From NCBI GenBank assembly GCA_015657535.1, contig JADHZB010000555.1, positions 59,423-123,422 of the forward strand: a DNA stretch of 64,000 bases, in the 5' to 3' direction. Source of the stretch: Nephromyces sp. MM_2019. Lineage: Eukaryota > Apicomplexa > Aconoidasida > Nephromycida. The position numbers were made by a program, and so were the translations under genes. Positions 10,858 to 22,217 of this stretch are shown in pieces; the first letter of the stretch is position 1; the number at the start of each line of letters is the position of its first letter. Below the pieces are notes generated by a model. The model was not told the DNA's origin and searched no databases. It worked only from the letters and a program-made list of their open reading frames with translations.

Positions 10858-13800
10858 ATGTCAGGATTCCCAGGTGTTTACGGGCAGAATAGTGGTGGCG
10901 AGTCAAATACTCCATACTATAGGTGGTCGCCTAAGTTAGCAGATGATGATTTTATGCGAGTCCGATGCCAGCTTATTGAAGCTTATTCTGAGCTTGAAAA
11001 ATCATTGGAATTGTTGAAGATACCGCATAATTCTCATGATGCAGGCAAGTTATTAGGAGAGCTTTTGTTCCACTGTAGGAGAGAATCTTGCAAAGTTTTT
11101 TTATATCATGAAATACTGCGGGATCTATACACCAGAGGGTGAATTAGAACCTAAAATGCTGTTAAATCTACACACAAAAGGGTGTATTAGAAGGTAAAGT
11201 ACTGTTAAATCGGCGCACAAGAGGGATTTCAGGAATGCTAGTAGAGAAGAATGGATCTGATGATACCTTTTTTCCAAAATTTCCGTATGCTTTTTGATTT
11301 TTTCTTGAGCTGAGTTACTCATAGCTACTATGTACATTTATGAGCCTAACTTACCCGATAATAAGGGAGAATTATGTGTTGTATTGACTCGCTCCTAAAC
11401 TTCAGGGAGAATAGAGTGAGGGCATAACCTCTACAAACCGGAGATTGATGTGTGCGTGTATCTTGGGTGGAGGCATGTATTCCGTAGAATATGTTTATAT
11501 GATAGTTTTTTAGGATCTGAGTGGAATAAATTGAGATGCCTGTATGCCCGTGATTGTTGTATGCACGCAATGGAGCAATCGAATATGCCATGTGTGCGTG
11601 AGTGTTTTCAGAGAGCTTCCACACGGCTTGCTTTAGACTGTTGGGAGATTGCGATGCCTCGGTAAACACTTAATTTTGAATAGTGGGTTTATTGCTTGGA
11701 TCTGCTATTTCTTAGTGAAGTGGCGTGATTGATTTTTTGACTCACCTTTTCTTCCGCAGAATTGTGGGGAGGTTTTTTCTCTCCCATTCACTTGCTTTAA
11801 TCATAAGTTTTTTACTGTACTTTCCAATGTATTTCTGCGATTAAACAGATGAAATCTACGACACACTCGTATCCTTGCACTATGGGCAGGAATGCTTTAA
11901 AGAATGATTTTTTTATAAGCTTAGTGCTGCTAACTCTGCTATGTGTAAGGTTTAGCCCTACTTTTGTGCGTGAGGCTTAGCCCTAGCCTACATGCACTTT
12001 TATTATTGCTATACACTGATGCTTCAATTTATTTTCAGAGGCATACACACAGAGATAGGTGCTGTATGCGTTTCAGCTAGTTTATTTTTCGTGAAGCTTT
12101 TTTTTCTCTCTGTTTTAATTTATTTTAGTTTTTATATGATATTTACGTGTCTAAAAGAAGTCTTAGTATATTAAAATATGAAAATGCTTTTACTTCAAAG
12201 GTAGATGAAACCTCATTATTTGATTATATTGCATCTTTAACTTAACACACACACGTTTTTGCTTCATATCTGCCTTAATTCTTGCTTTTTGCTCCTCTCT
12301 TTTAATATTGTTTGCCAAATTCTATTTGTTGGTAAAAGGAAAGACTACTAACTTGCTCGTTTTGCAGAATGAATAATGTCTTGTGTGTGGCACTATTTGT
12401 TTTTATTGTTGTTGAAAATGAGCGGCGACATGTATTATCGAGCGTATGCAGATATTTAACCCTCTTTCCTGGTATTAGCACTTAATATTTCTCTAGTTTT
12501 TACGAGAGCAATACATCACTGATAACATGTGATTTCCTCATTTGAGCTGCTTTTTGTTATCCTTCTGGGTCTGCTATTTCTTTCCTGTTCATCAATATTC
12601 TCATATACCTTATAATTCTTTTTGTATGTTTTTTTTGCATGTTCTAGCCTTTCTCTTGATGTTTTCTTCTCTTGTTCTACCCCACCCTCAGCTTGAGAAG
12701 CTCCGCCTTTTGACATCTGGTGATGCTTCAATCGCTGCGACCAGAAGTGTGAGCCTCTGAATGTATTTAAATTCTGCGTTCTTGGCTGTGTGCAAAAATT
12801 ATTCTAATCATTTGAATTTTTGTATGTTCATTTGTATTTTTTCTGCTCTTTTTTGCTCACTTTTGTGCGTAAATCTTCTTCCTTATTCTGCTTGTGGTGA
12901 GGACTTTTTTGTACTCCCTGAAAACATATAAATATCTCTATTATCTTCATTTCTAAAAAAATATAGATTTTTTCAATTTATATCTTTAATGAGTATTTTT
13001 TCCTATTGTTTGGCATTTGCTTCTTTTCTTTACGAAGTTTTGATACTTTGCAAATTTTCTTTCTAGGACTTTACTTGCTTACTACTTCTGTGTGTGTGGA
13101 ATGTTTTTCTGCTTTTTTTACAACAGCTGAGAGGATGGGAATCTCTCATAATGGAGGCTCGTAAGACTCTACTAGAGGTCATCAATCTTAAGGGGATAGC
13201 CCCAATCAATGAAAATTTGGAAGATGATAATGCAAAAGTTGGACTACTTTCTGGAGCTAGAATCAACTTCGTATGTAACTGGCAGAGATGAAATTTTGCT
13301 GTTTTTCTTGCTGCTTTTTTCAATTGTGTAAATGCTTGTAGATTTACATATATTTCCAGGAGGGATGTTTGTTTATCTCAATTTCTCGCCACATGGGATT
13401 TTTAGTGTGTGAGTTCATGCAAATGCGTGCATGTGAGTACTATTGTGAATTTTGGCGTTTTGCAGAGGGTGCGTTCGCTCGTGCTTGCCTAACTGTAGCG
13501 TACTTGTGTGTTTTGTTTACTGCAGCTTATCGATTCTTTGGTCAATATTTTCCTTTGGTTTTTTTTCGTCTCCAGAGTTCCACACACACGCGCACACCTT
13601 CTTTTACTTATTTTATATACTCGCCATCTTCTTCAAGACTCTTCTGCTTTTGAAAAATTGCAAACTCTCAAATCATATTGCATTAATCCTAAACTAGAAA
13701 AATTTATTGCAATTTCTTCGAGCCATGATAGTCATGAATCGCCTACAAGTAAAGTCATACTGAAGTCTCGGAGAGTGTCGCTTAAGTGCGTTTCAGGGGG

Positions 13801-16062
13801 AGGGGATATACACACATACACGTTTCAGGGAGGGGGAAGACGACGCTTTTTTAGCTCAATTTGCTGTGTAACTCAAATGTGCAAAATGTGATGGATTACT
13901 TGCAGGATGATGAAGTCTCAAAAGAATCTAAGAATAAGTTATTGAAGTCAATGAGGTAGGAGTTCCTCCGTTTTTGGAGGTTTTTTGTGTTTCTTTCACT
14001 GACTGATAAATCAGGCTGTGATGCTTCAAAGTTTTCAAAAGACTCGCAATTTAGTGTGTATGTTGATGCGTTAGCAGTGACACGCTGCTTTTCTTTGCGG
14101 CTTTTGGCGAGTAGATTCAGGCGGATACCGTCGCTGCAAAAAAATTTTTCATTCGTGTGCAAAAATTTATCCCTTTTTCTGATGAGTGCGGATGTGATGT
14201 GTAGTGTTATGCTGAGAGTAGTGTGTGTTGTGGAAGGGGTAGTTGGGTTGGTGGTGTGTGGGTGTTGGATTGTTGCATATATGATTGTTAATGTGGATCT
14301 ATCCGCATGCTTCCTGGTGTATTCATCTATATGTATATGTGTGTGTGCAAGCCTCTAGGAGGTTTGAGATCTGCAGCATTATTTAGCAAAAACTTTGCCT
14401 CCGTTTTGCATACATTATCACTTGCTAATTCTGACCATTAAGTCGATTCCGGTGTCTCGGCATGCTTTATCAATGATTAGCAAAGTGCTGCATACGCAAG
14501 TAATATGCAGAAGGTGTGTGAGGGTGTAAGTGCCCGCATATGTGCACACTAAATATGGGTAGCATCCGGTATTGAAGATGATTAAGCAACTTCTTTGAGC
14601 GAATCACTTTGTACAGTTTGGAAATTTGTATTCCAAATAGCCCTGCTTTTCTAGAAAGTCTTTTTTGCCTTTATTTTGCAGCGTCTATTCCATGATTTTT
14701 CGGGATTTTGTAGTAGTTTAGTATTGAATATCACAGGACGTAATTGAACTCTAAGAAAAGTCTTATTTAAATGTTTCTTTAGTGAGCAACTTGGCGAATA
14801 AAAATGACGATTTTGCACCAGGGTTAAGTAGCATTCAAAGCTGTATAGTAATGTGTGTGTTTATTTCTAGTGGCTTTTATCTATGAAAAATTATAAACTA
14901 AGCGTTCATCAAAATTTCGGCTGAAAATTTCGTTTGTCAGATTTCTTTCAAGCCAGATTTTTAGCTTTTTAAAAAAATGAGAAATTCCTTATGATATCGA
15001 AGCTTGGCGAATAAATGATTTGTTAATTTTAGGCGTGTGCTTCCTCTGTATATGTGTTGCGTGTGTATTTTTTTCCTATCTGTGTGTGTTTTTCTCTTGT
15101 GCGCTTTTTTACTTTTTGTGCGTGTTTTCTCTTTTTGTGTGTGTTCTTTCTCTTTTTATGTGTGGTTTTACTTTTTTTTTCTTTGCAAAAAAAACCTACT
15201 CATCCTCGCGTCATATCTTCATCAGGCAACTTGAGGAGGCTGAACAGCTTGGCGTTAACGTTATGGGAGAATTGCACGCTCAGCGAGGCCAAATTACTAG
15301 GGCAAATCGATTAGTGAGCAGCTCGCATAATTCCTTGCTTTCGGGGCGCTGAGTGCTATTTTTCTTCCTCCAGGAATACAGCATTCTCGCTGGTTTTTTC
15401 TTAGTTTTCTTAAATATATTTGCGCGCTACTTAATCGTTGTATCCTCCTTTAAAGTGTTGTGTGTATCTCTCTTTCTGATCCTTCGAGGTGTGGCTCCAA
15501 TAGTCTATAGAGTTCTTAACACTACTTCAATAGTTTAAAAATGCCATGACAGTTCTTTTGGTGTATTTTTGTAATTTAAATGAAGATAAATTCCGCATAG
15601 CTGGACGAATATGTGTGTATTTCATCAGCTTTTTATTAAGTAAATTGAGTGCTGTATGCATTTACTAGGCAACTAGTTGTTCAGTCAAACTTGGAAAACC
15701 TTTTGATATTCATATATGTTTATCTTACCATGTAATTCTAGATTACTCGCTTTTTGAAGTTCTTGCTTCTCATAGTGCTGTGCTGATCGTCTTTAGCCTA
15801 TTTTTTGCCTTTATGAAGTATTTACTCTGCTCTGGTGTCTATTTTATAACTGCTGTAAATATAATCTTTTTTCAAACGCACAAAATTTCTTCCCTCTGTG
15901 TTTTTACAGATTCACAGAGTGGAAACAGAGTCTAGTCTAACATACAGGAGGTTGCAGAGACTCCTTTGTGGTGTTTTGCTCAATAAGATAACCTTAATAA
16001 GCGGATGCTCAATTATGGCTGCTCTGATTATAGTTTATTTTTATTTAAAACGCCTAGCGTAG
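10858..16062 (+). CDS. VTI1: Vti1-type Qb-SNARE
   Basis: Six exons with matching phases: 10858-11094, 12692-12748, 13127-13270, 13906-13955, 15226-15313 and 15910-16062, giving 242 residues. Vti1 proteins are usually about 220-230. The first three exons form the predicted N-terminal helical bundle. The SNARE motif starts in exon 4 and runs through EEAEQLGVNVMGELHAQRG, with the zero-layer Gln in HAQRGQI, to ETESSLTYRRLQRL. It is followed directly by a C-terminal membrane anchor (ITLISGCSIMAALIIVYFY) and a short basic tail. Vti1 acts in Golgi, endosome and vacuole fusion by forming four-helix SNARE complexes. The exon 1 donor (AAA before GTTTTT) is weak. An open stretch at about 13610-13745 could be an extra exon, but the protein aligns without it. 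Confidence 0.88.
11129..11226 (+). repeat. Tandem repeat, period about 43 nt
   Basis: Two and a part diverged copies of a unit beginning ACACxxAAGAGGGTGxATTAGAA and ending TGTTAAATC lie just after exon 1 of the VTI1-like gene. The repeat is in its first intron. Confidence 0.65.
15050..15190 (+). repeat. T/G-rich intronic tract
   Basis: A run of TGTGTGTTTTTCTC-like sequence before the exon at 15226 of the VTI1-like gene. It provides a very long pyrimidine tract ahead of the acceptor TTCATCAG. Open frames here are low-complexity artefacts. Confidence 0.6.
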
Positions 16063-16426
16063 TATGAATTAGCTAAAAGACAGCTTCTATAGGATCCGGT
16101 TCTACCGCTAAAGAGGAGAAGGACCAGCAAGCAAAGCAAGAATTTCTTGATGGCTTTCTTGCTTAACAATAGTTGGATCCATGGAGGTTGTACTGAGAAG
16201 CCTCACTGATCTTTTCAAAACTGATTGCTAGCCACAGTACGAGTGGTATTGAAAAATAGGAGCAGTGTTAGTATCACCTAGGGTGGTATGGTGTGCGGCA
16301 GAAACTTGAATAATCTAGTCATAGTTTGAAGAATTATTAATATAAATTGGGAGATGGAAGTAAGAACTAAACACCGCTCTATATATATCCTGTTTGGAGA
16401 TTATAGCATTTTGCAGTGCATTTTCT

Positions 16427-16624
16427 CTATAAAATGTCAATATTTCTGAGAGTATCGTAACATTTGTAAAATCGCTCAAAAAGTGACTGAGTTAAGGTTA
16501 GTGTGATGTAGCACAGAATATTCTGTAGAGTTTTATCCCTATACCAAAAAGTATAGTAATAGGATGCAGAAAATTGCATCACTACGGACTGCTTACACTT
16601 ACGGACTAACGACATACGAGAGAG
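16427..16624 (-). CDS. 3' exons of an unassigned minus-strand gene
   Basis: Two exons join in phase, 16624-16603 (donor GTAAGT) and 16538-16427. Together they read LSYVVSPDKTLQNILCYITL and continue to a TAG stop. The last exon is 37 codons. The gene is convergent with VTI1 and ends 365 bp from its stop. Upstream exons were not secured. Possible ones are open blocks near 16860-16790 (RILYSITTKDPRTCTTPV) and 17133-17020. I recognise no family. Confidence 0.35.
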   Translation of the reverse strand, partial: LSRMSLVRKCKQSVVMQFSASYYYTFWYRDKTLQNILCYITLTLTQSLFERFYKCYDTLRNIDIL

Positions 16625-17019
16625 CTGAAAAATCCGAGCAAACGAATGTATTTTCTGGTTTATCGCTTGGATGGGATTAGTTGTGATTTAACGCGGCAAA
16701 TTTCTTCGCTTATTTTGCGAATGGAGCCTTTCTTTGGTGTGCTGCTTTTTCTTTGTCGAAAGTGGATGCGATGTTTGTTCTACGCTATATTAAGTTAACC
16801 ATCTGCTGACTGGTGTTGTGCATGTCCTGGGATCTTTGGTTGTGATGGAGTATAAGATTCTTACCTAGACATAATAGGTATAGGACTTTAAGAGTACTCA
16901 ACCTAATCTAGTGTCGCTCTTTTTTCGTTTTCTCCCAAGGAGCTATAGTCGCTTATTTCTGCCTTTTTTTTGTATTATGAATACTTCGAGGCAATTAAAG
17001 TCCAATCGTTTGCGGAGGT

Positions 17020-17133
17020 TTATCTGGGATTCTGTTCTTTGTTCAGCTTGCCAAACTGCTCCTGAAGAAATACTGCTTTTTTACTTGAAACATCGCTATG
17101 TTCTGCTGGTATAGTTAAGGATTCTCCTTCCAT
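17020..17133 (-). CDS. Small ORF or exon of unknown function
   Basis: An ATG-started 37-codon frame, MEGESLTIPAEHSDV, continues to QEQFGKLNKEQNPR and a TAA stop. The composition is polar and looks protein-coding. It may be an exon: ACGATAG immediately before the ATG could be an acceptor, and an internal GTAAAA could be a donor. The rest of 16625-17970 shows no gene that I can support. Confidence 0.25.
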   Translation of the reverse strand: MEGESLTIPAEHSDVSSKKAVFLQEQFGKLNKEQNPR

Positions 17134-17970
17134 CTATCGTAGACTGCTTAGCAAGAGCTCAGAGCTACTGTTTTATCAGTTGATTATATGTTCTATGGCC
17201 ATAGCCGTTTTTCAGTAACAGGTATCAAGACTTTAGAATTGTTTACACAACCTCCCCCTTTATATAATTGCGTTGAGAATCCCCCTACTACTACAGGGAT
17301 TAAAATAATTATCGGTTCAATTAAGCTTCCGAATTACACAGATAATATAAGATAGATAAGTCTGTCGCTAATAAGAATGTAAATAATGAGTCAGAGCTGC
17401 TGTCTTGCATATTTTTGATATTCCCTCATTGGCGTCCAAAGATCTACAATATCTTGGATCTCATGTGGAGTATCGTCGACGGTGTACGGTGTATTTAAAT
17501 CAGAGCTTATGTTTGCAGCCTTAAAATTATTAAAATGATTGATTATATTGACTTAGACCAATATGTACAGGATCTGGAAAATCTATAATTTATAATTCTT
17601 TTAATTATTCTATTTGCGCTAGACTATGATGTACTGGCTCATTTCTTAAACGTCTCCTACTGTTACGCTGTACCTAACTTTGTGGCGTAGAGTTTTTTCC
17701 AGCAAATTTTAAAAATTGCTTAGATATCTGCCAGTGAAGTTGTAATAAAGAAGTCCTTATTGATTCTATTGAGCCAGAAAATGATATCTTATCCCCTTGG
17801 GTAAAGCTTTATGCGGCTGCACACGTATGAACGACAGTGCGCATGGCCATGTTCTGCTTCTTTTTTAAATTTGTGATAAAATCATGTCTAATTCCTAAAA
17901 TTTAACTTAGCAGTTAATTTGGTATTAGCATGTGTCCCTTCTTTTGGGAGGTAGCTTAGAAATAGTAGGT

Positions 17971-20720
17971 TCAATCGAATAAACTCATATTTCGACATTT
18001 ATTCCTTGGGAGATTTGTATGGATAGCTATAAATTTTTCATGATAATGACAACGTAGTAACGATAAGTTGCGTACGCGTGGTAGCAAAACATGTGGATTC
18101 AGCTTCGAATAAGAAGGAATTCCTTTTGAATTAAGCTGCTAGAGTATGCATAACGTATATTTAGAGCATTATATTTAACAAGAACGCACTCTGACTCAAT
18201 GAAATTTGAAGGAACGCACATACAAAGATAGAGTAGAAAAGCTTGTGAGGCAACCTGTGCCTCATCCAGCGAAGTTTCTGCTCTTCTACAATCAAAGGCG
18301 GTTTAGCTGATACAATATCGGATCGATGTGTAGGAGCCGGTATGTCTGCTAATATTTGTATCTCATATTTATCAAACCAAGAAGATAAAATAAGCTGTAC
18401 TGCTTTTAGCTGCTGCACTGAAGTAAGAACTACTTTCCGAAGCTCTGCTGATGTGAAGTATTCTAGAGATATTATTTACGTAATCATAACATACCTTACT
18501 AGAACCATATTTCACGTATAGCACAACAGTGGAGGGATATTAGATTAACAGAACTGAAAGCCACAGCAGTGACAGGAATTATGGAAATTGTGGCAGCGGG
18601 CTATGGAAATTTCAAGACATGATGCCTAAATGCTTTGCAGCTTACGCTTCCGATATTATCTACTGGAGTATTCTGAATATACTGGGAGCTGAAAACCCGT
18701 TGATCATGGTAGCAAATATATTTTGCACCAATAGCTGCTGCAGTTAATTTTTCCTGCACAGGCACACGAACTACACGCGTATATCTCCAGGTATCTTGTA
18801 GCTGGTACCCATACTTCTATCCATAACACGAAAATTCTCATGTGTAACTAGATATTTATTTTAGTCACTTATCTTGTATTCATACAAATAACTGATATTT
18901 TTTCCTATTACTAAATGCTAATCAAATACCAAAAGCTAACCTAATAACAGGGATTTTTCCTTCTTCATCGTGGCATTACCGCATGAAACTTCATCGGGAC
19001 CAGCAAGACAAGTCAGTCATTCTTTTGAATGGCCTGGATGACTATGCGTTCCCAGGTGCATTATATGTCCGCAATTATTTATCGTCAATTCATTGCAAAT
19101 TGCCTAGTATGAGCAACTGTCATTTTCCAAATAAATTTGACCGTCAGTCATGAGAAATATGATCACTTTCTCTTCAATGATATAAAAATGCCAAACGGTA
19201 AGGTGCCTAACCACTATTTCTGAAATATTCAAAGTGATGAGTTGGTTGGCATGAAATAGGGCTGCTAGCTACGTGAAACCTGTTATAATTGCAAGTTGTT
19301 GCTTTTCGAAGATTCTCTTTTTTAAGAGATTAACATAGTCTTCTATTTTCGGGGTTATCTGTGGCGAAGCTTGCATGCGCATGCTTGCTGATAAACTCCT
19401 AGGAACTGGCTAAATCCAAAATAGGGGCTAAGACGTCACAGTTTGACACATGTCTTGATAAGATACTTTATGCATCATCATCAACATAAGTAGCTCCATA
19501 GCAAAAAACATGAATGAAACTTTGAGTAATTGTGCACCAGGCGATAAGTATATTGCTCACTCATAAATGGTACATTGGTAACCGTAGCTCTATCCTGCCC
19601 GCACTGCAATCAAGATCACTATGTATATTCTAATTTTTTCCTTACTAGGAGCAAATACCTTGCACAATCAGTAATTGGGATAAAAGGCTCTCCTACCTCT
19701 ATTTGAGCCAAAAAACCTCCATAAAAAATCCTTTAAGGAATTAAAGTATAAAACAAAGCTAATTTAACGACAGCTTTGTAAGCCAAACGAAAAAAGGCTG
19801 GAAATTTTAACCAGCATTTTATTTCATTGCCCTCAAATCTCTCCTTAAGCGCGAAGAGTAATCTTTGGCACGATTCTTAAGTATTTCTTGACCTCATATT
19901 TTTCATCTTCACTGGAACAGCTTTTTCCAGATGTAGCGGTAAAGCTTACGTTTTTGGCAAATAACATGCAAGAAATCTTTGCAGTGAAATGAAGCTTCGT
20001 CATGAGGAATGGTTTTGACGAATAAGCTGTTCTTCTCAGAATTTGATAGAGACTGGGGGGTAGTGTCGACCTGATTGGGAGCTTGAGTAAATAGCGGAAA
20101 ATTGCCGAAGAAAGTGTCGCCTTTGAAAGATCCATCACGGATAATGCCCCAACATATGTCATCTTCCTCAATCCTTCCCTTCATCTAGAGAGTTGAAAAA
20201 AAGTTAGCAATATAGTATATTCCTGGATTTTGCCGTGAAATTAAAAACACCCACAGCTAAACAGGTAGAGTAGTGCAAGTAACACTTCGCTTGCATCAAA
20301 ATTGCAACGTATCTAAGCAATTGCGAGAATTCTGGACTACTGACTCTCATCGTATCACATAAACATGTGTAAGCCTATTCAAAAACGGATAAGTATATAT
20401 TCCAGTCCTAAAGCATTACTCAAATTAGTAGAATAATTTATCAAAATCATGGCATAAATTCAGCCATATATGGTTTTATCCTAGAGGTTAAAACGCTAGC
20501 TTAATGACACTGCATATTCCAGCTATGGATAAACGCGCAACCCTTATAGTTCAATTTAGTAGTCCATCTTTCAGGCGAATGAAAAGCAAAATATGCTTTG
20601 TTCATATTATAACCTTTCCCTGAAGTAGCACCTCCTCTTCTGCATTTCCGTTGGAGCTGCTTTGCGTAAGGGCAATTCTTAATTTAAAGCCTTGGCATGA
20701 TACTGTCACCTTCCTGATGT
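17971..20720 (-). CDS. Multi-exon protein with a possible CS-like (HSP20/NudC-type) domain, 5' end not found
   Basis: Exons that fit in phase are 20720-20614, 20184-19950, 19698-19646, 19603-19561, 19387-19280, then one starting at 19219 whose end is unresolved. They continue with 18816-18646, 18600-18516, 18447-18224 and 18138-17971 (TGA). The first exons read VTVSCQGFKLRIAL, then EEEVLLQGKMKGRIEEDDICW and KDFLHVICQK. This resembles the strand pattern of a CS domain, which binds HSP90 or folds clients, but it contains a long insertion. The C-terminal half is conserved-looking but unknown to me (DTWRYTRVVRVPVQEKL; KYEIQILADIPAPTHR). The exon chain is well supported. The CS assignment is tentative. 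The start codon lies upstream; an ATG block at about 21020 reads MSYSLNSEAEGP but does not join in phase. Confidence 0.5.
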
Positions 20721-20729
20721 CTATATAAG

Positions 20730-22210
20730 TTAAAAAGGCTAATTAAAAAAATCTTGAGAAAAGTTGTTCCAAAACAGTTAAATAGAGGCATTGCTTACAA
20801 AAAACTAACAAATACGCCTAAAATTCTTTTAGCAAAGCTGGGGAGAATAGAGCTATGTTCAAAGCGCATCTATTTAAAGATTTATTAGATTGAGGAAAAT
20901 AATTCGCATTGCTAGCTACATTATCCATTGCCAAAGAGGCTCAAGCCCCTTGGTACGACCAAGCTTGGCATAATCATCGGTCCTTCCGCTTCAGAGTTCA
21001 AAGAATAAGACATCTTTTTTAAGCAGGAAAAAATAATCAAGGCAATCAATATAGAATGAAATCGGATATATAAAAAATACTGCAACACACACGCAAATCG
21101 TGCTTACTTTCATATAAAAACCAGAGGCAAACGAAGCTACAACCAGTCCTTTATACACTACTTATTCCCTCTCTCTTTGTGAAAAAAAGGGGAATAAATA
21201 GTGTGTAAAGGACCCGGGAAAAACTCTTTTGTTTTTTCCATGTACACATTACGTACCATTCTTCACAGGCAGCATAATTTGAATATCTTCTAAAGTTTCT
21301 TTCCAAAGAAAACTGCAGAATATAAATCTTAAAGCACTAATCGATCAGAAGCTCCTATCAATGGCACAAATAAGAAAATATTGCAATGCTCAAAAGACCC
21401 CACAGCTGAAACCCATTCCATAACGGCAATACTTTCGTAGAAAAAATCACAAAGCCTTATTCATACTTCTGCAAAAAGTATCGATGGAACAAATGTATCG
21501 TGCACTGCGTATAATAAAGCCATTTTATGCACACTGCGATGACGCTAGCAACCTTGAAAAACGTAGAAATAATACTAACTCAAAATTTCTTAGCCATCAC
21601 AAGCACACAAAGCATCTTGGCAAGCTATCTAAAATCTCCTTGCATCAAGTAATAATAAAAATCTTTGGAAAAACTTTAAATTTTCAACAATTCCTAAAAA
21701 AATTTATAGTTTTGATGTTTGTGCAATTTATGGCTTTTCCTAAAGGGTTTTCGAGGGATTACATCTTTTGAAAACATATCATTACTACAAGTATTGCTGC
21801 ATAGGAAAAGCATCAAATGCATTTCTGTGCAATGCATTTTAGGCCCAACTATTTCACCAAGAAAAAGAGATTTCTGGAAGTGATATAACTAGTAGAGGGC
21901 TGATCGTGAAAAAACGTTTAAGAAAACATATTCAGTAGCATGTGTACTCCTCAATTTAAAGGCATTTCACCTTTAGAAGTTTCGCGTTTTGCGTATGACT
22001 AACAGGAGAAACTAAGTAACAACGTCTACGTCTACCTAACAAGAGAAACAGTGAAAATGCAAAATGTCTGTAACACAAAAAAAACTGAAAAAACGACACA
22101 CAAAAGACAAAAAAATTTCTTTAAAGCGCAATTGTAACTATTGCTCACAAAATAATCCTTCCGAGTGTTACAAATTGAACAAAGAGTGCTTAAATAGAAA
22201 AGAAATAAAA
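20730..22210. other. Intergenic stretch, nothing assigned apart from a hairpin
   Basis: AT-rich sequence between two minus-strand genes. Apart from the inverted repeat at 21146-21213, I see only short frames without splice support, including a plus-strand frame at 21484-21771 that I do not trust. Confidence 0.45.
21146..21213. repeat. Inverted repeat, 24-bp arms
   Basis: The left arm 21146-21169 and right arm 21190-21213 pair at 22 of 24 positions. The other two are one G.T pair and one mismatch. The loop is 20 nt, CT-rich then A-rich. No gene is assigned here. It could be a foldback element, a 3'-end processing hairpin or a small-RNA precursor. Confidence 0.8.
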
Positions 22211-22217
22211 ACCTCAT

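Noticed and set aside
13369..13891. Three overlapping plus frames between VTI1 exons
   Set aside because: Pyrimidine-rich intron. Only part (about 13610-13745) looks coding, and the SNARE alignment is continuous without it.
15020..15352. 110-codon plus frame containing the SNARE motif exon
   Set aside because: The first 70 codons are repeat-driven Phe/Cys/Leu/Val. Only 15226-15313 is exon, with good borders.
19845..20171. 108-codon minus frame ending KYLRIVPKITLRA
   Set aside because: It overlaps in another frame the exon 20184-19950, which fits the upstream and downstream phases. I could not link this frame to other exons.
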